Below the pieces are notes generated by a model. That model was given only the letters and a program-made list of their open reading frames with translations. It was not told where the DNA came from and made no database searches. Both the position numbers and the translations under genes were made by a program. This document shows, one piece after another, positions 39,506-51,500 of a stretch of DNA of 64,000 nucleotides (position 1 is the first letter of the stretch; each line of letters begins with the position of its first letter). This DNA comes from Distichodus sexfasciatus (lineage: Eukaryota; Chordata; Actinopteri; Characiformes; Distichodontidae). The stretch is from NCBI GenBank assembly GCA_032718565.1, contig JAVGVS010000003.1, positions 526,855-590,854 on the forward strand, given 5' to 3'.

Positions 39506-42500
39506 CTGACCTTGTAAAACCAGTGAGATTTGTGGTAGACCGCTCTGCAATCCAGCTAGTTTTGGCCAGAGTTGGACATCTCACGAACTGTGTTTGTTTT
39601 CCCAGAAAAGTCAGCGTAAGTCGTCCGATTTTGAAACCTCTGCGTTAAAAACACGTCAGAAAGTGCCAAAGGGGTTGAGTATTTATTTGTTATTTGATCA
39701 TAAGTTAGATTTTTTTGAGTCGAACCCATAGTTCATGTGTGTGTTGAAATCAAAGCTCAGCTTATCTCTTCTCCCCGTCAGCGGAATGACAAATGCAGGA
39801 ATCAGTTTGACGCTCTGGCACAGACCTCAGACACGTGTGAGCGTTGAAGACCTCGAACCACTGTTTTTTTTTTTTTTTTTCTTGACGTGCAGCGCGTTTG
39901 AATTGTTCTTTTTTGGAATTTCCTCGTAGGCAAGCGGTATTGTCAAGGCCAACATTACACTTCAGGACCCACGATGCAAAGCAACATCAAACTCAACCCA
40001 TTACACGCTGGAGACTCCACTTAACGGCTGTCAAACCACCAAATTTCCTCCGCATCCCAGCTCCAAGGTGATCTACATCAACACGGTGAGTTTGAAGATC
40101 GAAGAACCGTAAATCGATTATGATTCATAATGGATTTGTACCCATATTTTATTTTTGTTTTCTAAAAATGTTCTTTTTAGTATTTTATTTCTCTTTATCT
40201 TTCCTTGATTTAGTTGGAAGCAGGTGCCATTATATTTCATCTTATGTTTAACTTTAGCAAATGTTCAGCTTTTGTTATTAAACAAACAGAGATGGGAAGT
40301 AACAGAGTACAAATACTTCGTTACTGTACTTAAGTAGAATTTTCAAGTATCTATACGTTACTCGACGGCTCAAACGGCTGGATCGGGTATCGGTGGCATC
40401 GGGCTGTTCTATGGAGCTGATCTGTAAATGCGTGCACGCTCAATTCGTTATGCATGAGAAGTGGCACTGTGGTAAAGTAGAGCTGAAACGATTATAATAA
40501 CGATTATAACTCGAATAATTCTATTACAAAAAACAGTCGAGGCAATTCTTCTAGAATCGAAGCTTGGTTTAATTCATTTTTCTCGCTAGAGCAGCTCCAC
40601 TTGTATTTCACACAGACGCTTAATAGTGACACACAACGTTTTCAGTGGCGCAATCAAGACAAGACCTGATCCCTCTGTATGTGAAAGTATTTGTGAGATG
40701 TTCCTGCTCGCAAAATGCCCCGGTTCGGTCAAAATAACCCCTTTATTACAGACACAAACCATATTTTAGCTGATAAATAACAACAATAACCATGCGTTCT
40801 ACTTACAATTCTGCCGTTTATTTAGAATTTCCCACAGATTTTCCATCGTTTATTCTGGAACGCGCGCCCAGCGCATCATTGTGACGCAGCAGATTGTGGG
40901 AAATGTAGTTCTCTGCAGAAGCAGCTCAATTTATAGGCCAAATTGGTTCAAAATGACGAACTTCAGTATTTCATTTTCAATTGATCAATGTTTTTTCAAT
41001 TTTATAATGTTATAGTGTAATCAATAAGAAAGAAGAAATCTTTATATGACAATGTTTGAGAATAATTTAGCATATGTGTGCGTAATTATTACATTGTTTT
41101 AGTAGGAAAACAGTATTTAAATTCAAGCATTTCTTTAGGCATAACAATAACCTCAGTCATGTATTCTGACGTTTTAAAGCATCATTTTATGGTTAAAAAA
41201 AGACTGACTATCGGATTTGTATCGGTATCGGCAGATATCCAAATTTACAATATCGGTATCGCACATAAAAAAAGTGATATCGGCCCATCTCTAGTACTTT
41301 CTACTTCTTACATGTTAAAAACAGCCTCGTTACTCTAGTGTTAATTCATTTGAGCGGGGTTAGTTATTATTAGGCTCGTCATGCCTATTTCACATCATTG
41401 CTTGAGACATCAAGGAGATATTTTTCCGGAGGAGCTGGATAAGACGTAGCGTGGGTGTGTTCGCTCGTGTCACGTTCACTGTTCCACTAATCAGAACGCT
41501 TGAAATAATAACGCGCATTTACGTGACACGACACGCGACAAGTCGTCAGACGTAATACTAGAGGAAACGACGGCGGCGGAGGTAGCGGGAGAACGCTCAG
41601 TACGTGACGTGACTGAAAACGATGGAGGGAATGGAGACGACGATTCGCATGGACACCAGCAAAACATTCCACATCGCTGGCCTTTTTTCAAAGAAATGTT
41701 TGAAGTAGCTGCAGCAAGAAAGAGTCCTGGACAATGTGTAACATGTAGAACAGAGCTAATGGAAAATTGAGCTGCTTTTTTCCAGTTGTATTAATCCAGC
41801 GTTTCCCAATCCCGGTCCTCGCGGGCGTGCGTTCGACAGTGCAGGAAATACCTAAAATGTGCAGAGCGGTGGGCCGCGAGGACTGGGATTGAGAAACGCT
41901 GTATTAATCTGACGTGGGGTCTAGTTAACTTTATCGAGAAGTGCTTCTTTTGTCCTTCACACGGCTACTTCACACGTCTTTTTTTTATACTTGAAGTAGA
42001 TTTCTGAGCCTGTACTTTTTTACTTTCACTTAAGTAAAGTCTCCTACTTCAGCTTTTACCAGAGTCTTTTTTAGCCCAAGTATTTGTACTTCTACTTGAG
42101 TGACGAACATGCCGTGTTTTTGCCACTTCAAATTATAACCCCACTTCGTTTTATTGTGATTATTCAGTACTTGTTTGCTGGCATCAGAAAGGTAGTTTTA
42201 TGTTGCATTTTATTGAAAGATCGGTGTTCTACACACCACCGTGGTGATCTGTAAAATTCATGGCTTGCTTATGCTGTGTTTTAGATTCAATCAGTCAAAC
42301 TTTGGTGCCAGTCCATCTCGGCAAATCAGCCCCTCGACCAGCATGAAGCCAGCAATAGCAAGCAGAACGAGCCTCATGAATCAGCTGAATTCTGCCCCGG
42401 GGCATGTGTTGGCCTTGGTAACGGGGGGAGGGGTGTTGAGAGGCGATAATTCGGGTTGGGGGTCAACTGAGGCTGTGTGTCCCTCTCTAACTTGTTTTCG

Positions 42501-45500
42501 CCCGGCTCTGATGAGTCACTTCCCCCTCGCTGATCTCCCGCGATTTATGGCAGTAATTCAATACGCTTCCATTAAAAAGCTGGACGTTCTCCCGCACCGC
42601 TCCGTCTTTGTTGTGGACGCTGGGTCTCGGGGGCAATTAGCGGAGCCTCGGGGGCAATTAAACGATTGAAAACTGATTTCACCAAAGGCAAGGTCCAGAT
42701 TCACCATCCTCCTATCCTTCTATCTCTCACTCTCTCTCTCTCTCTCTCACCCAAATCCTTTTCTCACTCTTTCACTCTCATTTATCCCCATTTCCTTCTC
42801 TCTCTCTCCCTTTCTCTCTCTCTCTCTTCCCCATATCCTTCTCTTTCTTTCTCTCCCTATATCCTTCTCTTTTTTCTCTCTCTTCTCCCCATGTCCATCT
42901 ATCTCTTTCTCTCCCTGCTCCCCATATCCTTCTCTCTCTCTCCCACCTCAACATACCTGCCTTTCTCTTTCTCGCTCTCTCTGTTTTCCCCATAACTCTC
43001 TGTCTCTCCGTCTCTTTCTCTCTCTCTTCCCCATACTCCTCACTTTCTCTCTCCACTGAATGTTTCTCTTTATCCCTCTGTTCTTTTGTCACTTCTCACT
43101 CCCTTTATCCCCCTCTCTCTTTCCCTCTATCCTCTGTCCTTCTCTCTCCCCCTCCCTATTTCTCTTCCCTGTATCCTTCTCTCTCCCGCAAACCTTCTCT
43201 CTGTGTCTGTTTACTGTGGGCACTGGGCCTGAGGGACAGTTAAGCCACTTGTAAAAGGGACAGTTCCAGTCCAGGTGAGGGTCTGATTAAGTCTCACCGA
43301 GGCCTCGTTCGGCACCAGAAGCGACAGGATCAGCATCTGGACTGCTTTCACCCGTTAAGTGATATTCTCCGGCCTCTTGGCATTCGCGCCCCCAAGATCC
43401 TGCCCCTGCCGGGGGGTAATTAAGGCATCTTGACATGATGTCAGTACGCCGTTCCTCTAGTGTAGTTGAGATAGGAGAAGCGCGCCTCGGCCATCTGTCC
43501 TGGGAACAGCGCTGTTGAAACCACCCAATATTCTCACGCCTTAATCCCTGCTCATCTGGTTCTGCGAGACTTGCTGGCAGCGTCTTTCCCACATTGACAC
43601 ACACAGAAATGGCCACTGCGGCTCGGACCACTACACACAAAAACTTGAATGTGTAATTCATAAGCTCCGTTTAGGGCCGGGCAATGTGACCTCAAATCAA
43701 TATCACGATTAAGTGGATATTTTATCTCGATTACGATTAATGAACGATTAATTTTTTGTTTTTTGTTTGCGATTTTTCCTCATAGTTCACTGACAAGCTT
43801 TGTACTGTAAATATGTGACCTCCACATTTGACCCATCCGTGAAGGAGCAGTGGGCAGCTTTTTTTGGCATCAGTGCTTGGGAACGGTACCTTGCTCACGC
43901 ATACCTCAGTGATACTTTTACCGGTCCGGGACTCGAATCGTCGACCTTCCGATCATTGGGCCAACTCTCCCCAGTTTAATGGTGCTTTCAATTAGTTTTC
44001 GATGAATTGCCCAGCCCTAGCTCCACTGTTTGTTAAATGAAACCATCTGGTTTTACATTGCATGTCAGAGGTGACTAATGGCTCTTTGTGATCGCCAGGT
44101 TGTGATCAGCCAATCAGAAATTAGGGACGGCAGCGGCTGGCCGTTGGACGATGAGGATCTGGATTCTGGAGATGTGGTGACTCCCGGGGAGCCCTACGCT
44201 ACAGGGAGGACCGGACTCCTCCCACCCCTTCTGGTAAGAAAGACTTTGTTAGTTTGTGTTTTCCGTGCACTGTAAGCATCTGTTTATTTGTTTGAAGAAG
44301 TGAGTGATTAATATGCGAACATTGTTTCCGTCATATGGATTTTAAACAATTCATTTAACACAATTTAAGTGAACATGTAAGTGCGAAATACAGTACGTCT
44401 CTCTCTTTCGGCTCTTTCTCCCCCCCTCCCTATCCTTCCCTTTCTCTTTCCAGTTTAACTGTACGTATCCAGTCCATAAGGACGAGTCTCTTCTGGGTGA
44501 TTTGGATTTGGATTTGGACAACGTGACCTTCAGTATGGAGTTGTACAACACCAGTCACTTCCAGTTCTATCAGCCCCTCTCCTTCAGCATCATCACCGAC
44601 AACAAGCCCGTCTACGTGGAGGTAAAACCGCTGGGGAGGTGCAACCACCTGCCTGCCCCCCCATCTTTTATTGGTCTTTAATTTAATGGCAAGTGGGAAG
44701 AAGAAGAAGAAGGAAAATAATAATAATAATAATAAAATAATAATAATAATAATAATAATTATTATTATTATTATAAAGAGAAAGTGATTGCCTACCTTGT
44801 GCTCTCAATTACGCTAACAATAAGATGATTTTGAAGTCAGTGTGACTCGGGATCTGCACGTTAAGCCAGTAACAACATCGCAGCAGTCTGCTGAACTGCA
44901 GCCCTTTAAAGCCCTGATTCACGTTCCAATCAAACAGCGGCACAGTCACTCTTCCAACAGTCTACGAGAAGCTGTGTGTGTGTATATGTGTTTGTGTGTG
45001 TTGGGTGTGTATGTGAGAGTTTAAACATCACACACATACCTGAACACCTTCAGTTGCCCAGACTCCACCACCTTGCTCCACAACCCCAGCAATCCATGTG
45101 TTGGAATACAGTGTATGGTGTACATATGATGCATGCATGTGTGTGTGTGTGTGTGTGTGCATGCATGTGTGTGTGAGCGTTAGTGTGCATGTGTGTATGT
45201 GCAGTTATGCATGTGTGTGGGTATATATTGGTTTATTTAGTTGCAATCATCATTATTTCTATGAAATGTCCCCAGAAGTATATTGTAGTAAGTGTGTGTG
45301 GGGGCGTGTTTGAGTGTGTGTGTGTGTGTGTGTGTAGGAAGGTGGCAGTGCGGTCTGGTGATGGAAAGCCTCACGTTTGCAGACGGCAAAGAAATCTCAC
45401 TTGAGAATGTGTGATTGTTGGCGTTGGAGTCTGGCGTGTTCCTTCAGAACGTTTGCGTTGCTAAAACAAATGGACATTTCCCATGAGGAGCTCTGAGATG

Positions 45501-48500
45501 TTTAGCTGAACCAATGCTGAAGAGTGTGAGCTGGAGAGTGTGTGTGTGTGTGTGTGTGTGTGTCTATGTATGTGAGTGTACATGTGTTGAAGACTAATGA
45601 CAGTGAAAGAGAGTGATTATTATTTGTCATTGTGAACACACCACAGAAGTGCACCACAGCCAAATGTGATCTCTACATTTGACCCATCTGTGATGGAGCA
45701 GAGGGCAGCTAACATGGGTAGTGCCCGCGGAACAGTGCTTGGGGACGGTGCCTTTTTCATGAGTACCTCAGTGGTACCTTTACCGGTTCTGGGATTTGAA
45801 CCGGTGACCTTCTGATCACGGGGCGAATGCCTTAACTGTTAGGCTGTCAACTGCCCCATGATATCTTTATTCTCAAACATTTTGGAGTAGGAGCAATTCG
45901 AGCTTGGAGTACGAACGAAATCTCGGAAGACGAACTTTTACGTTTTTTACTGGAAATTGCAGAACTGCACAAAGCTCAGTATTTCGGACCGAGTCGAATA
46001 ACTCATAACAGTATTTTTAATCGTAAAAGTCAGCACTTACTTTGTTGACCCAACGTCAAATGAACTTGTATGATAAGAAAAATCAACTGATTGGCGTCTC
46101 AATCTGTCCATCACAAAGCTGCTTTGTCATTTCACACATTTGTATTAGTTGGACCACACTAATGGTCCGACAAAATCCAACAATTCAGCACTTAAAGATT
46201 ATTTTTGATGGGAATTGTCAGAAAGTAAATCATTATTTTGTACTTAAATACAACCTTTCATGCGTAGAGCCATTGAATTGTTGGCGTATTTTGGGGGCGA
46301 ATATGGATTACGTTTTTTGAACATTGATTCTAGAAGAGGAAGCTGTTCAGCCGGTGTGTTCTCTGTTTATTTCTCTCTCTCTCTCTCCCTTGCACGCTCT
46401 TCTTTAACAACTTTAACACACTTCTTCCCACACACACACACACGTTTACTTCACTGTTCTTTTGAGGAACTTCTGTAGACACAATGACAGTCCAATAAAT
46501 CTCTCTCCCTCTCTCTCTCTTTCTCTCTCTCTCTATCTCTATCTCTTTCTCCTGCAGATTTCAGCCACTAAGTCGGACCCGGACCTGGGCTTCATGATCC
46601 AGTCGTGCTTCATCTCGCCAAACTCGAACCCAGAGGTGGTCGTGCCGGACTATGTGCTCGTGGAGAACGTGTGTCCGAAGGACGAGACGGTGCGTTATTA
46701 CCCTCAGCGAGTGGAGGTTCCCGTGCCTCACGCCCAGCTGGACAAGAAGAGGTTCAGCTTCACCTTCAGGTCCTTCTTCAATGTCTCGCTGCTCTTCCTG
46801 CACTGCGAGATGTCGCTCTGCTCCAAGAGAAACGACGGACACAAGGAGCTGCCTCAGGTACCAACCTCTCCTCCTCTCTCATCCCTCGCTCTTCCTTGTC
46901 TGGGCTTCCTCTCCTATCGTCTCATCTGCTCTCATCTTTTCTCCTCAATGCTCCACTCTTCTCTTCTCACATTGCCTCCACTTTTCTCCTCTACTTTCTT
47001 CTTTTCTCTTCTTTTCCTCTTCTGCGCTCCTCTCTTCTCATCTCCACTTCACTCCACTCCACTCTATCATCATCTCCTCTCCACTTCTCTCCTCTCCTCT
47101 CCTCTCCTGTCATCTCAACTCATCTCCATTTCTCTCATCACTTCTTCTCCGTTACTTGGTAACATCATCTCCATTCCTCTTCATTCGTCTCTTTTCCTGT
47201 CCACCTCCATCTCCAACTCTTCTCTTCTCGTCTCATCTCCACTTCTGCCCTCTCTTTTCCTCTTTTCTCACTCGTCTCCTCTAATATCTCGTCTGTTTCC
47301 TGTCCTCTCATCCCTTTTGCTCTCCTCTCCTCTTTTCCCCACTCTTCTCATCTCCTCTCATAACATCTAATATCTAACATCATCTCCAGTCCTCTCCGCT
47401 CTTCTTTTCTCGTCTTCTTTCCTCCCCTCGTTGCTCTTCTTATACTTTGGTCCCTTTCTTTTCTTTTCTCCTCTCATAACATCTCTTCTTCACATCTCCT
47501 CCCCTTTCTTTGTTCTGTTCTTTTATATTACATTTCTCCAGTCCTCTCTCCTGTGATCTTTTCTTTCATGTCCTTCTCTCAGCTTCACCGTCTTCCCCTT
47601 TTATCTTTTTTATATATTCTTTTTTCACCTTTCCTCTCTATTTCTTTTCACTCTGCTCTTCTTCTTTTCTGTGCCATCCTCACCTTCCTTCTCTTCTCAC
47701 TCTTATTTTTCTTTCCCACCCCCTTTTTTCATTACTGACCCCTTTTCCCTCTTTGTTTTTAACGGCATCCCTTCTTTGCTGCCTAAAATAAACCGGGCCC
47801 CTTTTGTTTCTTTTTGCTGCTCCAACACAGATGGCACGGAACATACACACTGACTTCAATTTGACAGCAAGAAATCTTCAACTCTCACGATGTAAAATGA
47901 CTTAAATCATTTGACGCACACCCCAGCTTACACCTCATCGTTTTTTTAGGCTCCTCGGAGAGCCGTAAAGCCGATCCTCCGCGTTTATACACACCACCCC
48001 CGTTCACTCCGAGTGCTTGATGGTTTTTGGTGCTGAATTTCCTTCAGCAGCTGCCAGCATCAGGCTTCACCTCATCAGAACAGGATGCGTAAATCTCCCT
48101 CCCCGTTGCCATGCGACCGTCTGTAGAACCAAACAAAACTTTCATCTTCCTCCTGTCCTCTTTTCAGCTTGACTTTTTCGACCCTTCATTCCTCCGTCAC
48201 TGTCCTCCCTGTCATCGGCCTTATCAGCGTGTTACACGCCGACCGACCGACTGATGTGCTCACTCTCCCCGTGGTGTAACTACAACACTGCAGTGTTCAT
48301 TTTGGCAGCAACTTTAGGTTTACTCTACGTCTTTAGGCAAAAATGCTTAGTTTCAGTCCCATTTTAGTCATTTCTGGCCGTCATATTTTTAATTTAGTTT
48401 TAGTCGCTGAAAAGTAGTTACGTTTTTAGTCAGTTATCTGTGCTTTTAGTCATTGAGTTTCATTTACCAATATTCTCACAGTAAGACAAAATTCATTTGA

Positions 48501-51500
48501 TAAAACGTGCATAGATTCAGTTTTTACCTAAAAACTAATCTGAAATAAGGTCTGAAAATAGCTCATACTCTAGTGCTCATATCCTGATGTAATTCATCTC
48601 ATATCCCGATAACTGGGGATGCACCGATACCATTTTTTGGAGACCGAGTACGAGTACCGATATTTATTTTTGGGTACTCACCAATACCGAGTACCGATAC
48701 CTGTGTAGGTCTGTTATTAGTAACAATGACAATAATAGTAGGATTTTTACAGAAGTTTTTTTTTTTTTTCCAAGTAGTCTAAACTCAAAAAAACACTTTC
48801 AAAAACCAAAATATAGATTAAAGTACACTTGAGTCTTATTATGTCATTTAATAAAATAAATGATACAATTTATTTTATCCATTTATTTGTTCTATAAGTA
48901 TCAAAACATAAAAAAAGCAACAACAATTAAATAAAATATTTAAACACTGACTCTGTAACATTTTGTAACTATCAAAAAAGAGAGATTTAGGTAGTTTTCG
49001 GAAAGGTAAGTGGAAGGTCCTTTTTTATAAAAAAAAAAAGACGGCTGACATTTTTATCTCCACACAGTTTACAGTTTTTTTGGCAAGTGTTATGGCATTT
49101 ACACTGCCTCTGCGTGGCGATGAACATAACTACATCATATCTTCCACATGTGGTATCGGTAGTAGGTATCGGGGAATTTTGTTCGGAGCACGAGTAACTG
49201 CACGGGGAGTGGTATCGGTACCGATAACGTTATATCACAACATAGTATTAACACGTTTTCTGTAAATTCAGTGAAACTCTGGCAAGTAAAATCATGTGTC
49301 TGTACGAAACTCACACACTTCAAACACAATTCGCCTCTATTTTTACAATAAGCCACCAGTTTTTTTCTGCCGTTTAAATCGTTTTTGTGACTCTCTTTAG
49401 CTGGGCTTACACTGCGATTTTCAGCCGATTTTTCACTCGTCCGGTTATCCGCCCGAGTGTCATGGGGTAATGAGCACCAATTAAACCCTCACGACCAGCT
49501 CCCGATCGACAGTCGTATTTTCGGATAACAGTCATACCTGTTTGAAATTCTGGTCGCCCCTCGTGAGGGTATCGCACTGTTGAAGCAGAGCCGCGAGCCG
49601 ACTCACCTAAACCAGTCAGGTTTTTCCCTCACTGCCCTCGCGCAAACCCAGAACTGGAAGCGAAATGTAAGTAGAGTACAGAGGAGTCTGGACAGAGGCA
49701 CTTGAGGCTCGACTTTACAGTTCCGGGTATGGGAGTCCGAGGTTTCGAGCACTGGTCCTTATAGTGTGCGCAAATCGGGAGCTTTGGCTTTTCAACGTGT
49801 GCATTTTAGCTCGGTGTATGCCCAGCCTTATATCCCGGAGCTTTTGACGCCATTGACAACAGTTATTTGCGTCACTCTCATGATTGTAAAAGGCGGCACT
49901 TTGGGGCGAATCGTGTCAGCTTTGGCTTTCCATAGGTCTGAGCGCGCACAGACACAAGATTGTGCTTGTGAACGTTTCACTGCGCACTCAGAATTAAGGC
50001 ACAAATATAACACCATAGTATTCTCTGTGTCTACATCCACGTGGTGCTGTGGTGACTCCTGCAAACCCTCATCCAAACCAGGAACAAATATTGCTGCCAA
50101 CAGTGTATTTTATGACAGCAGGAACTAAACGATAGAATATAATATGAAACGATAGACATTTTAATTTCATCATCCGATAGATTTCATCATATCGCACAGT
50201 CCCTCCCCGGTTCCATCCCCCCACCCTCTCAGCCAATCACAGGGCTGCATTGCTTAAATATTTGGACAAAAGTGGTTGCATTTTGAACATCCAACAGTCC
50301 ACTAGTTAACATTTTACTCCCGTCTCACCTTGTTACAGAGAACGGATTTTGTTGTAACTTTATTATGAATTTTTTCAAATTTGTCTTATCCTAGTCATGG
50401 AAAAAATAGTATTTTTCTGCATATTTTTTGTTAGCGAAGTTAACACCAAATGTGTGATGTGTTTACTCACCACATTGGATAACCACTCTGCTGTGAGGTC
50501 AGACTCCAGCCTGGAACGACCAAAAAGATAAATTTCGTTCGTGTGTCTAAACCCCTACATGTGCAAGGATTAGAGAGGATGTTTTCACTTCGCCAGCGAA
50601 CAAAGGAGACACAATTATGCAGATGGCTTTAATTATTGCTATATATGAGTATATATATATATATATATTTTTTACAGGCTCTATTTTTATGAAACATGAA
50701 GTAAAAGCGTCCCGCCCAGAGCGCTGCCAGCCCGTTCGGATTTGCGTTTGATCTGCGAGTCTGGCGTCTTCTAAAAGAGCTTTTCTTCAGATATTAGAAA
50801 CTGCTGGCCCGCTGCAGGACATGTGGGGCTTTTTATTCTCAGTGTGTCCCCACTGCGTTTACGCTCCTCTTCCTCTCCCGCAGTGCATGTTGCCCGACGA
50901 GGCCTGTGAGTCCGTCGGATTGGACACCATCCTGAAGATGATGATGAACACCAGGACCTCCACCAAACCACTAGTGGTGGTTTCTGATGAATATGAAATT
51001 GGTTATGACGACCCCCACCCCAAAATACACGGTAAGCTCTCGGTATATCACGTGTCAAAAAGGGACCGCTGTACCCTGGGTATGAACATATTTCTGAACA
51101 TGAACACGTAATGATATGAAAAGAACAAAGACCAAAAATGTTGAGGTCTAGATTTTAAGTTCAACATTAAGGAATGCACTGAAAAGTATCTTACTCCTGA
51201 CCTTTTTTACTGTGAACAAACCAATGTTTCAGATGTGGAAAACTGTTCATCATCAAACACCATCTAACATCTAACATCCCACTGCTCGACCAGACACCTT
51301 CAGATTCAGTTCAAGTCCATCACCCACTATGTCCACTTACATTTTATAGTTAAAATATAAAAACAGAAGGATTCACATTTCAGAAAGACGTCCCTGCCTT
51401 AGTGGCTCGCTTGTCGTTTCCTTGTGAAAAATGTTAATTGTTCTGTGTGCTGGAAGCAGGTAGGTAGCATGGCCGACTGGTCTAAGGTGCTGGATTTAGG

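Larger units (their letters stand above)
40293..42115. mobile_element. Nested DNA-transposon block
   Basis: The outer ends gtacaaatacttcgttactg and tcacttaagtaaagtctcct/cccaagtatttgtacttcta look like inverted ends of a common fish element with acttaagta motifs. Inside are a copy of the 1.6-2.0 kb repeat (40478-40995), a tatcggtatcggcagatatc-type hAT end (41205-41290) and a 105-bp MITE (41797-41901). The order of insertions is inferred. Confidence 0.55.
40086..44098 (+). other. tgfbr3 intron g (4.0 kb)
   Basis: Non-coding. Holds a nest of DNA-transposon fragments (40293-42115), a repeat-poor GC-rich block (42270-42665), a CT tract (42713-43205), further repeat-poor sequence (43210-43660), and a MITE with a SINE inside it (43672-44019) that ends 79 nt before exon h. 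Confidence 0.8.
44622..46557 (+). other. tgfbr3 intron i (1.9 kb)
   Basis: Non-coding. Holds an (AAT)n/(ATT)n pair at 44716-44775, unique sequence, several (TG)n runs (44970-45005, 45138-45160, 45313-45337, 45538-45564), a SINE-A copy (45612-45857), about 500 bases of unique AT-rich sequence and a CT tract up to exon k. Confidence 0.8.
46858..50883 (+). other. tgfbr3 intron k (4.0 kb)
   Basis: Non-coding. Begins with a 950-base pyrimidine-rich minisatellite (46858-47800), then unique sequence to about 48.29 kb, an old ttagtcattt-type repeat (48290-48500), a hAT-like fragment beginning ggggatgcaccgatacc (48614 to about 49230), MITE-like sequence 49400-49760, and largely unique sequence up to exon l with a (TA)n at 50648-50668. 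Confidence 0.7.

Noticed and set aside
40293..42115. Autonomous large transposon or retroviral element
   Set aside because: No polymerase, integrase or capsid-like frame could be found; the block is a patchwork of small non-autonomous elements.
42241..42669. 142-codon plus-strand frame
   Set aside because: No recognisable domain and unremarkable codon pattern; the DNA looks more like a regulatory block.
46462..47370. 302-codon frame extending exon k in both directions
   Set aside because: Only 46558-46857 matches betaglycan; the extensions are pyrimidine repeats and canonical splice sites bound the exon.
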